Of a DNA stretch of 64,000 nucleotides, positions 16,856 through 27,000 are shown piece after piece. A program made the position numbers and the translations under genes. Position 1 is the first letter of the stretch. Each line of letters starts with the position of its first letter. The notes under the pieces were generated by a model. The model was not told the origin of the DNA. It searched no databases and saw only the letters and a program-made list of their open reading frames with translations. Source of the DNA: Actinomycetales bacterium (lineage in GTDB: Bacteria; Actinomycetota; Actinomycetes; S36-B12; UBA5976); the NCBI GenBank assembly GCA_027484085.1, contig JAIXQF010000004.1, forward strand, positions 630,162 to 694,161, given 5' to 3'.

Positions 16856-17532
16856 GCCGCTGGTAACAATTCTTGCCACGCATTCTTGCGAGCAATGCGA
16901 GCTAATTCTGAATTTGGATTAACTACAAATGGCTTGCCAACAGATGCCAGCAGAGGCAAATCGTCGAGCGAATCACTGTAAGCAAATGACTGTGTTAAAT
17001 CGTAGGCGCGAATTGAGGCCAAATTCTTTGCAGCTTGGGCTTTGTAAGGACCTTTAAGCAACTCACCATCAAGCTGTCCAGAGTATGTGCCTTCCAGGAT
17101 TTCACTCTTTGTTCCCAGCGCACCGGTCATGCCAATCTTCTGCGCCAATGTGGTCGCAATCTCAATTGGGGCATCAGTTAGGAGCCAGGTGTCATGACCA
17201 TTGCGTTGATGAGCCTGAATCTGGCTAAGAACCTGAGGATTAACTTTAAAGTTGAGTAATCGGTTTGCGATTGCTTCACATTCCTCGAGGAATTGTGATT
17301 GGCGACTACCTTGCAAGAATTGAAACGCCTTATGAATCTGCTGTTCAAGGGCAAATTCAGATTTAGCCTTTTTTCGATTGAGTCGCGAACTTTTCAACTT
17401 GAAACTCGAAAGATTTCGCCACGAAAGCTGGCCGCACTCCGCAAGACTGTGAATGAAGTGAACTAGAGAGTTACCTTGAATTAGCGTGTTATCAAGGTTG
17501 AAAAATGCTACTGGCTTAGTTTCGGTTGTCAC
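16852..17532 (-). CDS. HAD-IB family hydrolase with Asn in place of the nucleophile Asp
   Basis: A 226-residue HAD-IB (SerB-like) protein with motif I FNLDNTL (residues 11-17), motif II WLLTDAP, motif III Lys in LLKGPYKAQ, and motif IV YSDSLDDLPLL. The first Asp of the DxD motif, the nucleophile in active phosphatases, is Asn12 here (codon AAC); the second Asp is kept. Either this member is catalytically weak or dead, or it belongs to a lineage where Asn is accepted. It starts with GTG and is coupled to the GDPD gene. Related HAD-IB proteins in actinobacteria have been linked to phospholipid metabolism; that role is inferred. Confidence 0.85.
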   Translation of the reverse strand: MTTETKPVAFFNLDNTLIQGNSLVHFIHSLAECGQLSWRNLSSFKLKSSRLNRKKAKSEFALEQQIHKAFQFLQGSRQSQFLEECEAIANRLLNFKVNPQVLSQIQAHQRNGHDTWLLTDAPIEIATTLAQKIGMTGALGTKSEILEGTYSGQLDGELLKGPYKAQAAKNLASIRAYDLTQSFAYSDSLDDLPLLASVGKPFVVNPNSELARIARKNAWQELLPAA

Positions 17533-17689
17533 ACCGATAGCGTCTCCTACGCATTAAAACGAACCGCCAAATCAGCGTAAATGTCCTGTGAACAAATGGC
17601 GAACGTGATTCTAGATAGTAATCAGGAGTTAAGGCGACATTAACCAAGGTAAACCCTAAGTGCTCACTTAACTTCAATATAAAGAGAGC

Positions 17690-18841
17690 GTGAGAATTCT
17701 TATTGCCACTGAATCATTTTTACCCCGCTCTAATGGCGTTACCAACTCTGTCTTGAAGGTCGGCACGAACCTTAAGAACTTGGGGCATGAAGTGCAGATT
17801 TTGGCACCGGGTAAAGGTCCCCTTGAAATCCAGGGGTTAAATGTGGATCGAGTTCCTTCAATTGCGATTGATTCTCTAGCTCAAGTAGATTTCCCAACGA
17901 TTCGCTCAAAGGAAATTGCAAACCGAATCAATAGATTTCAGCCAGATGTAATCCACCTAGCTTCACCTTTTCTATTGGGGGATCAAGCTCGAAAAGTTGC
18001 CAAACAGTATCAAATTCCAACCGTCGCTATTTTCCAAACTGATGTTGCTGGCTTCGTAAATCACTACGGACTTTCAAAGATCAGCGCGCTAGTGGAACGT
18101 CGAATTCGAAAGATACATTCCACGGTTGATTTGAATCTCGCCCCCTCAACGCACTCCCTGTCCTACTTGGAAAACCTTGGCATTAGAAATATCAAGATTT
18201 GGGGCCGCGGTGTTGACACTGGCCAATTCAATAACTCATACCGAAGCGAAGCGTTGCGCCAAAGCTGGGGAGCCGATGGAAACACAATTGTTGTTGGCTT
18301 TGCTGGTCGACTAGCACCAGAAAAGTGCGTGGAGAACTTGCGCATCCTTCACAACTTGGAATCTAAAGCGGGCAAGAAAGTGCAGCTTGTAATTATTGGT
18401 GATGGGCCAAGTCGGGAGCGACTAGGCAATCACCTTCCATATGCGACATTCACTGGGCACTTGAGTGGTGAGGAATTAGGTCAGGCTATGGCTTCGCTTG
18501 ATGTCATGGTAACTACCGGTGAAAAAGAAACGTTCTGCCAAGTAATTCAAGAAGCCATGGCCTGTCAGTTGCCAGTTGTTGCGCCCGCCACAGGCGGACC
18601 ATTAGATCTAGTAGAACCAGGCTTCAACGGCTATTTGTATCAGCCTGGCTCATTACCTGACCTGCGAACTGCAGTGCAAACTTTGATCGACAATCCAAAT
18701 CAGATTCTTGAGTTTGGTCAGAATGGTGAAAACATGGTTCGAAGTCGCACTTGGCTATCGTTAACTGAATCAATAATTGGTCACTACGAAACTGCAATTT
18801 CAAACTTCCAAGAAAACGCTCGCATCTCTTTGGCTGCTTAA
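17690..18841 (+). CDS. mgtA: GT4 alpha-mannosyltransferase, MgtA-like
   Basis: A 383-residue GT-B glycosyltransferase of family 4. The N-terminal acceptor domain (IATESFLPRSNGVTNSVLKV...GHEVQILAPG) strongly resembles the mycobacterial/corynebacterial GDP-mannose-dependent MgtA group. The C-terminal donor domain shows GFAGRLAPEKCVENL, IIGDGPSRERL, and the EX7E motif in KETFCQVIQEAMAC. In that group the enzyme mannosylates a glycolipid anchor (glucuronosyl diacylglycerol or PIM-type) on the cytoplasmic face of the membrane. The start is a GTG. The next gene begins two bases after the stop, so the two transferases form an operon. Confidence 0.82.
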   Translation: MRILIATESFLPRSNGVTNSVLKVGTNLKNLGHEVQILAPGKGPLEIQGLNVDRVPSIAIDSLAQVDFPTIRSKEIANRINRFQPDVIHLASPFLLGDQARKVAKQYQIPTVAIFQTDVAGFVNHYGLSKISALVERRIRKIHSTVDLNLAPSTHSLSYLENLGIRNIKIWGRGVDTGQFNNSYRSEALRQSWGADGNTIVVGFAGRLAPEKCVENLRILHNLESKAGKKVQLVIIGDGPSRERLGNHLPYATFTGHLSGEELGQAMASLDVMVTTGEKETFCQVIQEAMACQLPVVAPATGGPLDLVEPGFNGYLYQPGSLPDLRTAVQTLIDNPNQILEFGQNGENMVRSRTWLSLTESIIGHYETAISNFQENARISLAA

Positions 18842-18843
18842 CT

Positions 18844-19974
18844 ATGCGTATCGCTCACATTGCCAACATGTATGGGCCAAAAAGTGGTGGCCTGCGAACG
18901 ACAGTAGATGCCCTTGCTTCCCAATATGCAATCTTGGGACATCAAGTTTTGACCGTAGTTCCAGGCAAGGACTACTCGGTACAGCAGGTAGGGGACTGGA
19001 CTCAAATCACTGTTCCCGGCGTAGTTGTTCCATTCTCTGGCGGTTACCGCATAATTCTGCGTCGTGACGTGGTGCGAAATGAATTGGCTAAATTCAATCC
19101 TGACGTACTTGAATTATCAGATCGCACTACTTTGCTAAAGGTTGCCCGTTGGGCACGCAGTCGGGGAGTTCAAACAATCTTCTTTGCCCATGAGCGAGTT
19201 GATGGTGTTATCAACGCCTTTGCGCCTCGACTACCTTGGAAAACTAAATTGATCTGGTACTGGAATACAAAAACTCTTAACTCCGTTGACTGCATAGTTG
19301 CCACCACAGATTTTGCTGCCCACGAGTTTCGGGAATTGCTAGCAAATGATTCCAGTGCCGAAAGCCGATTAGTTAAAGTGCCGCTTGGCGTTGATCTACT
19401 TAGGTTCCAGTCCGTTGAGGTAAACGCAGGTAACGCGACCGACAAAACGGAAGCAAATTACATCCTTGCTTGCACCAGATTTTCAAAAGAAAAAGACCCA
19501 GAGTTTCTCCTTGATATTGCAAGAGAATTAAAAGCATCTGACGCAAATTGCCAAATGGTGCTTGCTGGCGATGGACCGCTACGTGCCAGCCTGGAATCAC
19601 AAGCCGAAACCGAAAATCTTCCAATTGAATTCCTTGGTTTCGTAACTGACAAGGCCGCGCTTGCAAACTTGATGGCTAATGCCAGTTGCTTTTTGGCCGT
19701 TGGGCCAATTGAAACATTTGGTTTAGCAGCCCTTGAGTCATTGGCTTGCGGAACATATGTACTGTGTCGAGACTCATCGGCAATTTCTGAAGTGATCTCG
19801 AAAACTTGTGGAGAGGCTTTGCCAAGAGATGCGAAATTGTGGAGCCAAGCAATTGAATCTGTTCTCGAAATGGATTCAACAGCCGTTTCAAATCAAGCCA
19901 GATTGCGTGCTGAAGAATTTAGCTGGGATAAGTGCGCATCCAATATGTTGAAGATACACATGAGGGCGGCATGA
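18844..19974 (+). CDS. GT4 glycosyltransferase, PimC-like
   Basis: A 376-residue GT4 enzyme. The start RIAHIANMYGPKSGGLRTTVDAL resembles PimC-type mannosyltransferases. The donor-site half contains YILACTRFSKEKDPEFLLD, LAGDGPLRASLE, and the EX7E motif in IETFGLAALESLACG. It follows the MgtA-like gene by two bases and overlaps the SGNH hydrolase start (ATGA), so all three are translationally linked. A second mannose transfer in a glycolipid or lipoglycan pathway fits, but neither donor nor acceptor can be read from the sequence. Confidence 0.82.
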   Translation: MRIAHIANMYGPKSGGLRTTVDALASQYAILGHQVLTVVPGKDYSVQQVGDWTQITVPGVVVPFSGGYRIILRRDVVRNELAKFNPDVLELSDRTTLLKVARWARSRGVQTIFFAHERVDGVINAFAPRLPWKTKLIWYWNTKTLNSVDCIVATTDFAAHEFRELLANDSSAESRLVKVPLGVDLLRFQSVEVNAGNATDKTEANYILACTRFSKEKDPEFLLDIARELKASDANCQMVLAGDGPLRASLESQAETENLPIEFLGFVTDKAALANLMANASCFLAVGPIETFGLAALESLACGTYVLCRDSSAISEVISKTCGEALPRDAKLWSQAIESVLEMDSTAVSNQARLRAEEFSWDKCASNMLKIHMRAA

Positions 19975-20870
19975 AAAGCAAAAACGAGGAAGCGCGGAAT
20001 AAGTTGCAGGATAAAGCGGTGCCAAAGTTGCCTGAATACTTATTCGAAGTTGCTCCAAAGTCACTCAGTGAAAAACTTCTCGCGCTACGACACATAAATG
20101 AACTAAGAATTGCAGCACTGGGCGACAGTTCAGTGTTTGGCGTTGGTGACACTTCAATAGATGGCAATCCTGATGGGCCAGGCTGGGTAGGGCGAGTAGC
20201 TCATGATTTGGCTGCCAAGCAATACATAAATTTAAGCAAGAATGGCGTCCGCGCTCACACTGTGGTCAGTACCCAATTAGTTTCAACTCAATTCTTCAAC
20301 CCTGATCTTGTCTGCGTATGTGTCGGCATGAACGATGTGATGCGCGGCAATTATTCACCAGTTCAAATCCGAGATTCCATTCGAGTTTTGATTCAGGAAT
20401 TGAATAATCTTGGGGCTGTCGTAGTTCTGCTTGGGTTACCCGATCCATCAAAAGTTGCATTTGCGCCAAAGCGAGTTAAGCGAGTGCTTAGCCGCAGAGT
20501 GTTAAACCTTAATGAAATCTTGGAAGATGTTGCCGCGAAAGAAGGGGCATTGTTTATTGCCGGCTGGGAACAAAAGGAAGTTTATGAACGAAGCTTCTGG
20601 CACATAGACCGAATGCATCCGTCTTCACTAGGTCATCAGTTGATCGCAGATCTGATTCGCACCGAATTAAACCTTCCACTTAGAGCAAAGAGCACACTTT
20701 CAACTCATTCCATCCGCACCAAGCGCGATGACCTGATATGGCTGCTTACTAGTGGTACCAAATGGCTACTAAAGCGAAGCATTGATTTGATCCCAACTTT
20801 GATCTACTTGATTTTGATTGAAGGCAGGGAAATTCGAGCGATTGAAGCTAGTAAGAGCTTGAACTCCTGA
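19971..20870 (+). CDS. SGNH/GDSL-family hydrolase
   Basis: A roughly 299-residue protein with the SGNH blocks in order: AALGDSSVFGVGD (block I Ser), NLSKNGVRA (block II), VGMNDVM (block III Gly-x-Asn) and DRMHPSSLGH (block V Asp/His). The catalytic Ser, Asp and His are therefore present. The ATG at 19971 overlaps the preceding TGA and is preferred over an in-frame GTG at 19932, which lies inside the glycosyltransferase. No signal peptide is seen, although the C-terminus holds a hydrophobic stretch (LIPTLIYLILIEG). A lipid- or glycan-deacylating role in the same pathway as the two glycosyltransferases is inferred. Confidence 0.85.
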   Translation: MKSKNEEARNKLQDKAVPKLPEYLFEVAPKSLSEKLLALRHINELRIAALGDSSVFGVGDTSIDGNPDGPGWVGRVAHDLAAKQYINLSKNGVRAHTVVSTQLVSTQFFNPDLVCVCVGMNDVMRGNYSPVQIRDSIRVLIQELNNLGAVVVLLGLPDPSKVAFAPKRVKRVLSRRVLNLNEILEDVAAKEGALFIAGWEQKEVYERSFWHIDRMHPSSLGHQLIADLIRTELNLPLRAKSTLSTHSIRTKRDDLIWLLTSGTKWLLKRSIDLIPTLIYLILIEGREIRAIEASKSLNS

Positions 20871-20896
20871 ACTCTAAAGCCAGGTTGGGCTGTTTC

Positions 20897-22618
20897 CTAC
20901 TTAGAAATCTGCAACTTCAGTTGTGTCCCAATACCTTCAGGACCTCTGTCTATAGACCAATTACTTCCTGCGATTGAGTTAAAAAGGGACGAGCCTAACC
21001 CAGGTAGCCCAGAGCGGGGCCCAATTCCGTTATCAATGATTCTCAATGAAATCGCATCGGATTCCGACTTTAGAATTACTTTTGCCTCAGTTGCTAGCCC
21101 ATGTCGCAAAGCATTAGAAAATGCTTCCTCGAGGACATGCAAAATGTTTCTAGTTTCTATGTTCGAAACATTTTCATCATCACCCGAAAAGTCAATCTCA
21201 GTTGTTAAAACGCCCTCCCACAACCTGATTAAATTCGAAATCTCTTGCGAAACCGAACCTAAATTGTGGGATGTGAATTGGTCAAAAGGTGTCGTAACAC
21301 TTTTCCTAGCTTTCTCAATTTCAATCGAGAGAGTTTCTGAATCATGGGAGTTACCTGCCAACTCGATAGCAAATGCAGACGCCATTAAACGTGATTGCAA
21401 ATTTCCGTGCAGATATTTAGCCATTTCGTTGCTCAGACGTATAGCTTCGTTGTTCTCAGATATGGTGCGAACTCGACTCTTGTCAATACGCGCCTGCAGG
21501 TTATCCAATATTTCTTGGCTTTGCTTGAGTGAAGTGTCGATCAATCCACAAGTAACGGTGAGCAGGGGTAACCAAACTGCAATAGTAATTGTGACCCCTA
21601 TGAAATGACCATCGACTTTATCGCCAAAGATTAGTGCCGTGTAGGCGGCAGGGATTAAGGCTGCCAGTAGGAGAGCAGATACGTAAATTTGATGTTTAAA
21701 TTTCCTCCATCGCTGTATCGCTAGTTCGGCACTCCAATATATCGCTGAAGTACTCAGAGCTAATGCAAAAAGGCGAACAGGCAAGGCCCCACTGCCGTGA
21801 TCATTCAGATTTACGGGGATTGCAGATACAAGAAAGATTGGAAGAATCAATTTCAGCGGGAACGCACTTGTGGTGATCATCGCCTTTGATATATCGACCA
21901 ACGTTATATCAGCAATCGCGCTAGAAGGTCGCCCCCAGAGTCGATGACTTATTTCCCGAACAGACTCCCTGGCATTAGTTCGAAGGTCATCGGCAATTTG
22001 TTGCCAGGAATCTGAAAATCTTGGTTTCTCCTCAAGAGTCTTCTTTAGATCAACCAATAAAGCGCCAAGCTCTTTTTCTATTGTGGATCGCAGTCTACTG
22101 CTCATTACTGCTATAACTTCATTACTTTGGAATTCCTTGGATTCAATCAAGATTTGTTCGGCAATAAGTTCAGTACGTTTGACGCGATAATCCTCCAGGG
22201 AATTCATTACGAGAGCGGCTGCAGGCACGCCTACAAGTCCAAGAAATCCTGCCGTAACGAATCGTGTTGAAATTGCTTGTGCGCCTTCCTGTTCTATGTT
22301 AAGCAGAACACTCAGAGATCCTGTTGTTATGCCTTTTATCGCGCCAGTTGTAAAACCTAATATGAAGATCCAAGCGATCGGCACAGGCCGCATTGCTCGA
22401 TTTCGAAAAACTGTAATGTGCGCGACATAAAGCAATGCGCAAAAAACCAGGTAGCCGCCGGCAGATGCAATAAGCCAACCACCTAGCTCTGATGGATCAA
22501 ACGATGTTGACTCAACCAACACGACTGATGCAATCGTGGTGGGCGCGACCAAGAGGTAAGGAACTCTTGATATAGCCCAACGACCTGTCAGCGCCTCCCT
22601 CGCGCTAATCGAAATCAC
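20897..22618 (-). CDS. Large membrane histidine kinase with two membrane blocks
   Basis: A 573-residue kinase. About four hydrophobic helices (residues 17-140) are followed by a cytoplasmic alpha-helical section (150-240, including REISHRLWG, which looks like a degenerate second dimerisation helix). A second membrane block (250-360) precedes a DHp helix with likely phospho-acceptor His404 in YLHGNLQSRL. The C-terminal HATPase (EEAFSNALRHG, DNGIGPRSGLPGLGSSL) is complete. The double membrane block is unusual. It shares the HD/HG-N-x-Q type DHp with the cassette kinase at 8495. It starts with a GTG that overlaps the response-regulator stop by one base. Confidence 0.87.
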   Translation of the reverse strand: MISISAREALTGRWAISRVPYLLVAPTTIASVVLVESTSFDPSELGGWLIASAGGYLVFCALLYVAHITVFRNRAMRPVPIAWIFILGFTTGAIKGITTGSLSVLLNIEQEGAQAISTRFVTAGFLGLVGVPAAALVMNSLEDYRVKRTELIAEQILIESKEFQSNEVIAVMSSRLRSTIEKELGALLVDLKKTLEEKPRFSDSWQQIADDLRTNARESVREISHRLWGRPSSAIADITLVDISKAMITTSAFPLKLILPIFLVSAIPVNLNDHGSGALPVRLFALALSTSAIYWSAELAIQRWRKFKHQIYVSALLLAALIPAAYTALIFGDKVDGHFIGVTITIAVWLPLLTVTCGLIDTSLKQSQEILDNLQARIDKSRVRTISENNEAIRLSNEMAKYLHGNLQSRLMASAFAIELAGNSHDSETLSIEIEKARKSVTTPFDQFTSHNLGSVSQEISNLIRLWEGVLTTEIDFSGDDENVSNIETRNILHVLEEAFSNALRHGLATEAKVILKSESDAISLRIIDNGIGPRSGLPGLGSSLFNSIAGSNWSIDRGPEGIGTQLKLQISK

Positions 22619-23274
22619 TACAAATTTCCTTGACCAGTGAGCCTGAAGTAAACCCGGGCAATGTGAACTCTTTGATTCTGATTTGTGGCTGCTGGAATTT
22701 CTAACGCTTTAGCAATCTTTGCAATGGTCTGCTCAACGGCTTTTTCGCTGACAAATCTTTGCTTGGCAATTTCGCTATTAGTATGCCCTTGTGCAACCAT
22801 GCGCAATGTTTCTATTTGAATATCAGTAAAGCCCTGCATGTCTCTTGGCATACCGCTGCCAGATTGCGCTGGCTTAGTATCGGAAGCTGCAGCGTTTTGG
22901 ACTGCAAGTTTTATGGCTCGCCCGACAGTCGCAATTTCACTCACATCACTCTTAATCAAATACTCTGTTCCCGACGGTATGTTCGGGAGGTTAGCCCGAA
23001 GTAATCTTGGATCGGAGTATGACGTGAGCATGACAAGTCCAACATTAGGATTTCGAATCCTAAAGGCGCGCGCAAGATCTAATCCAGTTGGTCCGTAACC
23101 AAGATCCAAATCCAGTAGAACCGCATTTGGTTTGTGCTTCTCAAACGAGATCACCGCTTGTGCTGAGGTTCCGACTGAATCAACAACCTCAATCCCGCAT
23201 GCTGCAAGTGCACCGGCTATCGACGTACGTGTAAATGCGTCATCTTCAACAATTAGGAGTCGGGGAAATTTCAC
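22618..23274 (-). CDS. NarL/FixJ-type response regulator
   Basis: A 218-residue regulator: acidic pocket VEDDAFTR, phospho-acceptor Asp55 in AVLLDLDLGYGPTG, conserved Lys108 in YLIKSD, and a LuxR-type HTH around residues 147-195 (FTDIQIETLRMVAQGHTNSEIAKQRFVSEKAVEQTIAKI). It precedes and overlaps its kinase, the same order as the cassette two-component pair. It is probably expressed from the region after 23274, where an ACTTGTC heptamer (23288-23294) and an inverted repeat (23408-23427) occur. Targets are unknown. Confidence 0.9.
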   Translation of the reverse strand: MKFPRLLIVEDDAFTRTSIAGALAACGIEVVDSVGTSAQAVISFEKHKPNAVLLDLDLGYGPTGLDLARAFRIRNPNVGLVMLTSYSDPRLLRANLPNIPSGTEYLIKSDVSEIATVGRAIKLAVQNAAASDTKPAQSGSGMPRDMQGFTDIQIETLRMVAQGHTNSEIAKQRFVSEKAVEQTIAKIAKALEIPAATNQNQRVHIARVYFRLTGQGNL

Positions 23275-23407
23275 AAGAATAAGTATGACTTGTCCGCGGT
23301 AGATAGGGTCGGAAATTTCCAGACATTCGTAGAAATCCGTTAACTGCTAGGGCTATCCCTAGGTTTGGCTTTTGGCCAGATCAAATAGCGGGCAAATCGC
23401 CTGCATG

Positions 23408-23427
23408 AACTGTGACACATCACAGTT
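23408..23427. promoter_or_regulatory. Inverted repeat AACTGTGA-CACA-TCACAGTT
   Basis: A perfect 8-bp inverted repeat with a 4-nt centre lies 134 bp upstream of the response-regulator start and 120 bp before the DUF2237 gene. A T-run follows on the plus strand, so a weak terminator is an alternative to an operator. It contains TGTGACA, the complement of the box seen at 10302-10340. Confidence 0.4.
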
Positions 23428-23547
23428 GTTTTTTGATATTCAATCTAATGCGCATAGCTAGAAGCAGTTAGAGCGCGCTCTAATGCGGCGAAGCAGCACC
23501 AGTCTGCTTTCCAATGATTTTTAGGCGTGATGTGGGAAGATATGGGT

Positions 23548-23934
23548 ATGCAAAAAAATGTTTTTGGTGAGCCATTGGAGTTGTGCGGATTGGATCCAGT
23601 TACTGGATTTTTTCGGGATGGTTTCACGACCACAGATGAATCCGACTATGGAAGTCACACTGTGTGTGCAGTTGTTTCAGCAGAATTCTTAGCGCACCAA
23701 AAATCAGTCGGTAATGATCTATCCACTCCCGCACCACAGTTTGGATTCGCTGGGCTTAAGCCCGGGGATCGCTGGGCAGTGTGTGCGCCGCGTTGGCAGC
23801 AAGCTTTTGAGGATGGAGCTGCCTGCGGAGTAGTTCTAGCTGCGACGAACGAGGCAGCCCTGGAATACATCAATTCTGAGGATTTGATTGCTCACAGCGT
23901 CGACGTACCACCCGATCTAAGTGAGTTAGTTTAA
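23548..23934 (+). CDS. DUF2237 family protein
   Basis: A 128-residue protein of the DUF2237 family, recognised by NVFGEPLELCGLDPVTGFFRDGFTTT near the start and the KPGDRWAVCAPRWQQAFEDGAACGVVLAATNEAALEYI core. The function of the family is unknown. Conserved Cys residues (CGLDP, WAVCAPRW, AACGV) could bind a metal or nucleotide, which is only speculation. The ATG at 23548 has GGGAAG eight bases upstream and matches the usual family N-terminus; in-frame starts at 23527 and 23542 would only add a few residues. It appears monocistronic. Confidence 0.85.
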   Translation: MQKNVFGEPLELCGLDPVTGFFRDGFTTTDESDYGSHTVCAVVSAEFLAHQKSVGNDLSTPAPQFGFAGLKPGDRWAVCAPRWQQAFEDGAACGVVLAATNEAALEYINSEDLIAHSVDVPPDLSELV

Positions 23935-24076
23935 AGCTCATCAGTAAGCTTTCGTCCCTACTCCTAGCGTTGTTGTTGCAAATTGAACTAGGGGTAACCC
24001 CACTTTTCCTTTGATGACTCACCTTTATTGGTTCATGTCACGGTCATTGCAGTAGGTTGAAGAGAACAAATATAAG

Positions 24077-27000
24077 GTGAGTGTTTCGATTTTACGGAGT
24101 TGTAAGTTGCCGAATCAGGTTCAGCCAAAAAAAAATAAAGGTTATCTACCCCGAGCGTTGGCAACAAACCTTGCACTTGCCCTTTCGGTCTCATTGCTCC
24201 AGGTAACGCCAGCAGTGGCTGAGGATGCGCCACCACCTGCAGCCATTGATTTGGTGGCTCGGTACGTATCAGAATCTAACGTCCCGCAAAGCCTGCTCGA
24301 TGAGTCTACGTTTCGGGAAATGACCCCAACTTCTATCTATCGACTCGACCTTCAGGCAACCTGTGGACACTTCTCATTCATAGATTCAAATGGCGCTGGA
24401 AGCGCAGACAATCAAGATGTTGATTTCAATTCACAACCAAGCCATGCCAAATTTTTTGGTGACCAAGCTTATTTAGATGGCGTTTTAGATAATTTAAGAA
24501 TTTTACGTCCCGAAGTTCCATTTTTTGAGGGTGGAACCATTCCTGAAGACTGTCCAGCTACTTCCACCGTAAAGGCTTGGGTGCAAGACAGCGCTGACTC
24601 ATGGAATGCCAATTTGATTCCTTCAGATCAGGCAAATTACCAGCTTGCAAACTCTGTCGAGTTTCCAAATGTTGAAACTCCCGCACTTGAGACTTACAAC
24701 AATGGGTTTAAAGTTTCTTGGCCTGAATATTTAGGAATTCAAAATTACACTCCAGCAGGATTCACGCTGCGATATCGTGAAGTAACTGGTGGAACTCAGG
24801 GGCCATGGACTTATGTAAATGTTGCGGATAATGCTCTAAGCGCAGTCGTAGAACTGCCCGTTGATCCAGACACCCTGATGGGCGACATGGGCAAATCCTA
24901 CGAGGCCTACGTTGCGGCAAATGTTTATGACTGCAATGGGAATTCACACTTTGGTCCGTACGTCAGCCTCTTTATGGTTTCCCAATTTGGGCTCAATCCT
25001 GATCCTGCTGCAGGAAATGTTGGTGCCGCTACAACCACGGGAAACAATGTTGCGTCCCAATGTTCTGGTACTCCGCCAAGCTCTGAACTCTTTGAAGCCA
25101 CTGCAGATTTCACAAGATTCGATTGGTTGGGCGCTGGCACAGGAATCAGCAATGTCGTAATTCGCCCACAAGAAGGAGTGCAACCGCCTGTACTGCTTGG
25201 AGCTGAATCAATGCGGGCATATTGGATACCAAATGTCGATGCTGATCCACTTACCCAAGGCATTGAGATTAAGTGCAAAAACGTTACTGGATCAAACTTT
25301 GGTTACGATTCACATGCGGCAGTACTTGAATGTCCAGAATTCGATCTTTCGGATGTGCAACCAGGCCTGACGGCCCAGATTAAGCGCTACTTTGCCAATA
25401 GCGACCCTTGGCATCAAATTTCAATAAAGCTCGTCAGCAATGTAGACGGCCTAGCAATTAATGGCGCGATCGCGTATCGGATAGATCTGGCAAGTGGCCA
25501 AGGCACAGAACTTGAAATGACCAGTGATGGCGATCTTGTTTTAGAAAATTCTGATACGTGGTTTATTGCCTCGGACTCCAATGACATCACTAAGCCCGCA
25601 AGTTTGCACTACTTTGGGGATTTTGGTGGAACTGTGACTCGGGACGACTTATCGACAGGTGCTGGCAAGTTCTGGTTGAAGAAGCCAGTAATGATTGATC
25701 CGCTGACAAATCAGACCCATCGTTTTGTTGATGGATTTACCGACCTTGTTACAGGTACAGCCGGCGAGGCGATTATCGTAGCTATGAAGGCTGCCGATCA
25801 GCTTGAATATCAGCAAAGGCAAGATGAAGGCTGGCCTGGAATATTAAATGCTGAACTACCTGACGTAATTAATGTGAGTGAATCTGGTTCGGTTCGAACT
25901 TTGCCAGCGCTCAGAATCCAATATGAATGTCGTGATTTTGGTCGAAATTCGATTTACCCAGTGGTTGTTCAGAACGATGGAAAACCAATTGGATGCAACA
26001 TTGGCAATATCGATTACGGCAGCACTGACACCTCAAGTGCACTAGACAGGGGCCTTTACCCAAGTGCTGATGAGGAGCAATGGAAAAAATCTGACTGGAT
26101 TTCAACCTTCACGAGTGCATTTCCGAATGCAACTCCAAGATTGGGTTGGGCTTGCAATGATTGCATCGTAACCTCTGTTGGGCCCGAATCCCAAAATACA
26201 ACTCTGGCAGATGGTCTACCGCTTGGATTTACTACTGAAGTTGCACAAGCAAGCGGACTCGATCGAATCCGCATTTTCCCGCAAGGAGTAGTTCAGCTAC
26301 ATTCCAGTGGCAGTACCGATCTCCTTAGTGGAGCCAGTGTTGCTGCTTTTGGAAATGTCAACTTAGGTAATGGAAGTTTGCAAGGTCCTTGGAATGAATT
26401 GCCGGACTACGACTTCTTTTACTGGGGAAGAACTTCATATCAAGGGCGACTGGCCTTTGTAATCACTTGGGTAAAGATCCCCACCCTTGATAATGGCAAT
26501 CTAATTGATGCCACGCCAACTACCGTGCAGTTAATGCTCGTGAGCGGTGCTAGTCCAGATTCGCTTAATAATTATTTCAGCAATCCAGATCAACAACCCC
26601 CTACAGAGGTTGATGTGATTTGGAACTTTGATTCAATTCAAAGCCAGGGTGCCGCACCTTTATTTGTAACAGTGAACAATGACGATCCAAATGATTTGTA
26701 TTCAGGCATTGCTACGTATAGCAACGGAAACACATCTCTCATTAGTGATGCGTTTACTACTGGTGATCAAACTGCCACGGTCGGACTTGGAAATGAGTCC
26801 TGTGACAGTGGATGTGTATCTGCTCGCCTGATCGGTAATAAGCTGCAAAGCACAGCAAACGGTCGATATGTCCTTGGGATTCGAACTTACGAGACCACGC
26901 AAACACTAACTGGATTTCCCGCTCCCGCAGCACCACGTGACGTTGAATTTTCGAGAACTGTCATAGAAACGGCCATTGTTTCTTGGAGTAAACCCCTGCC

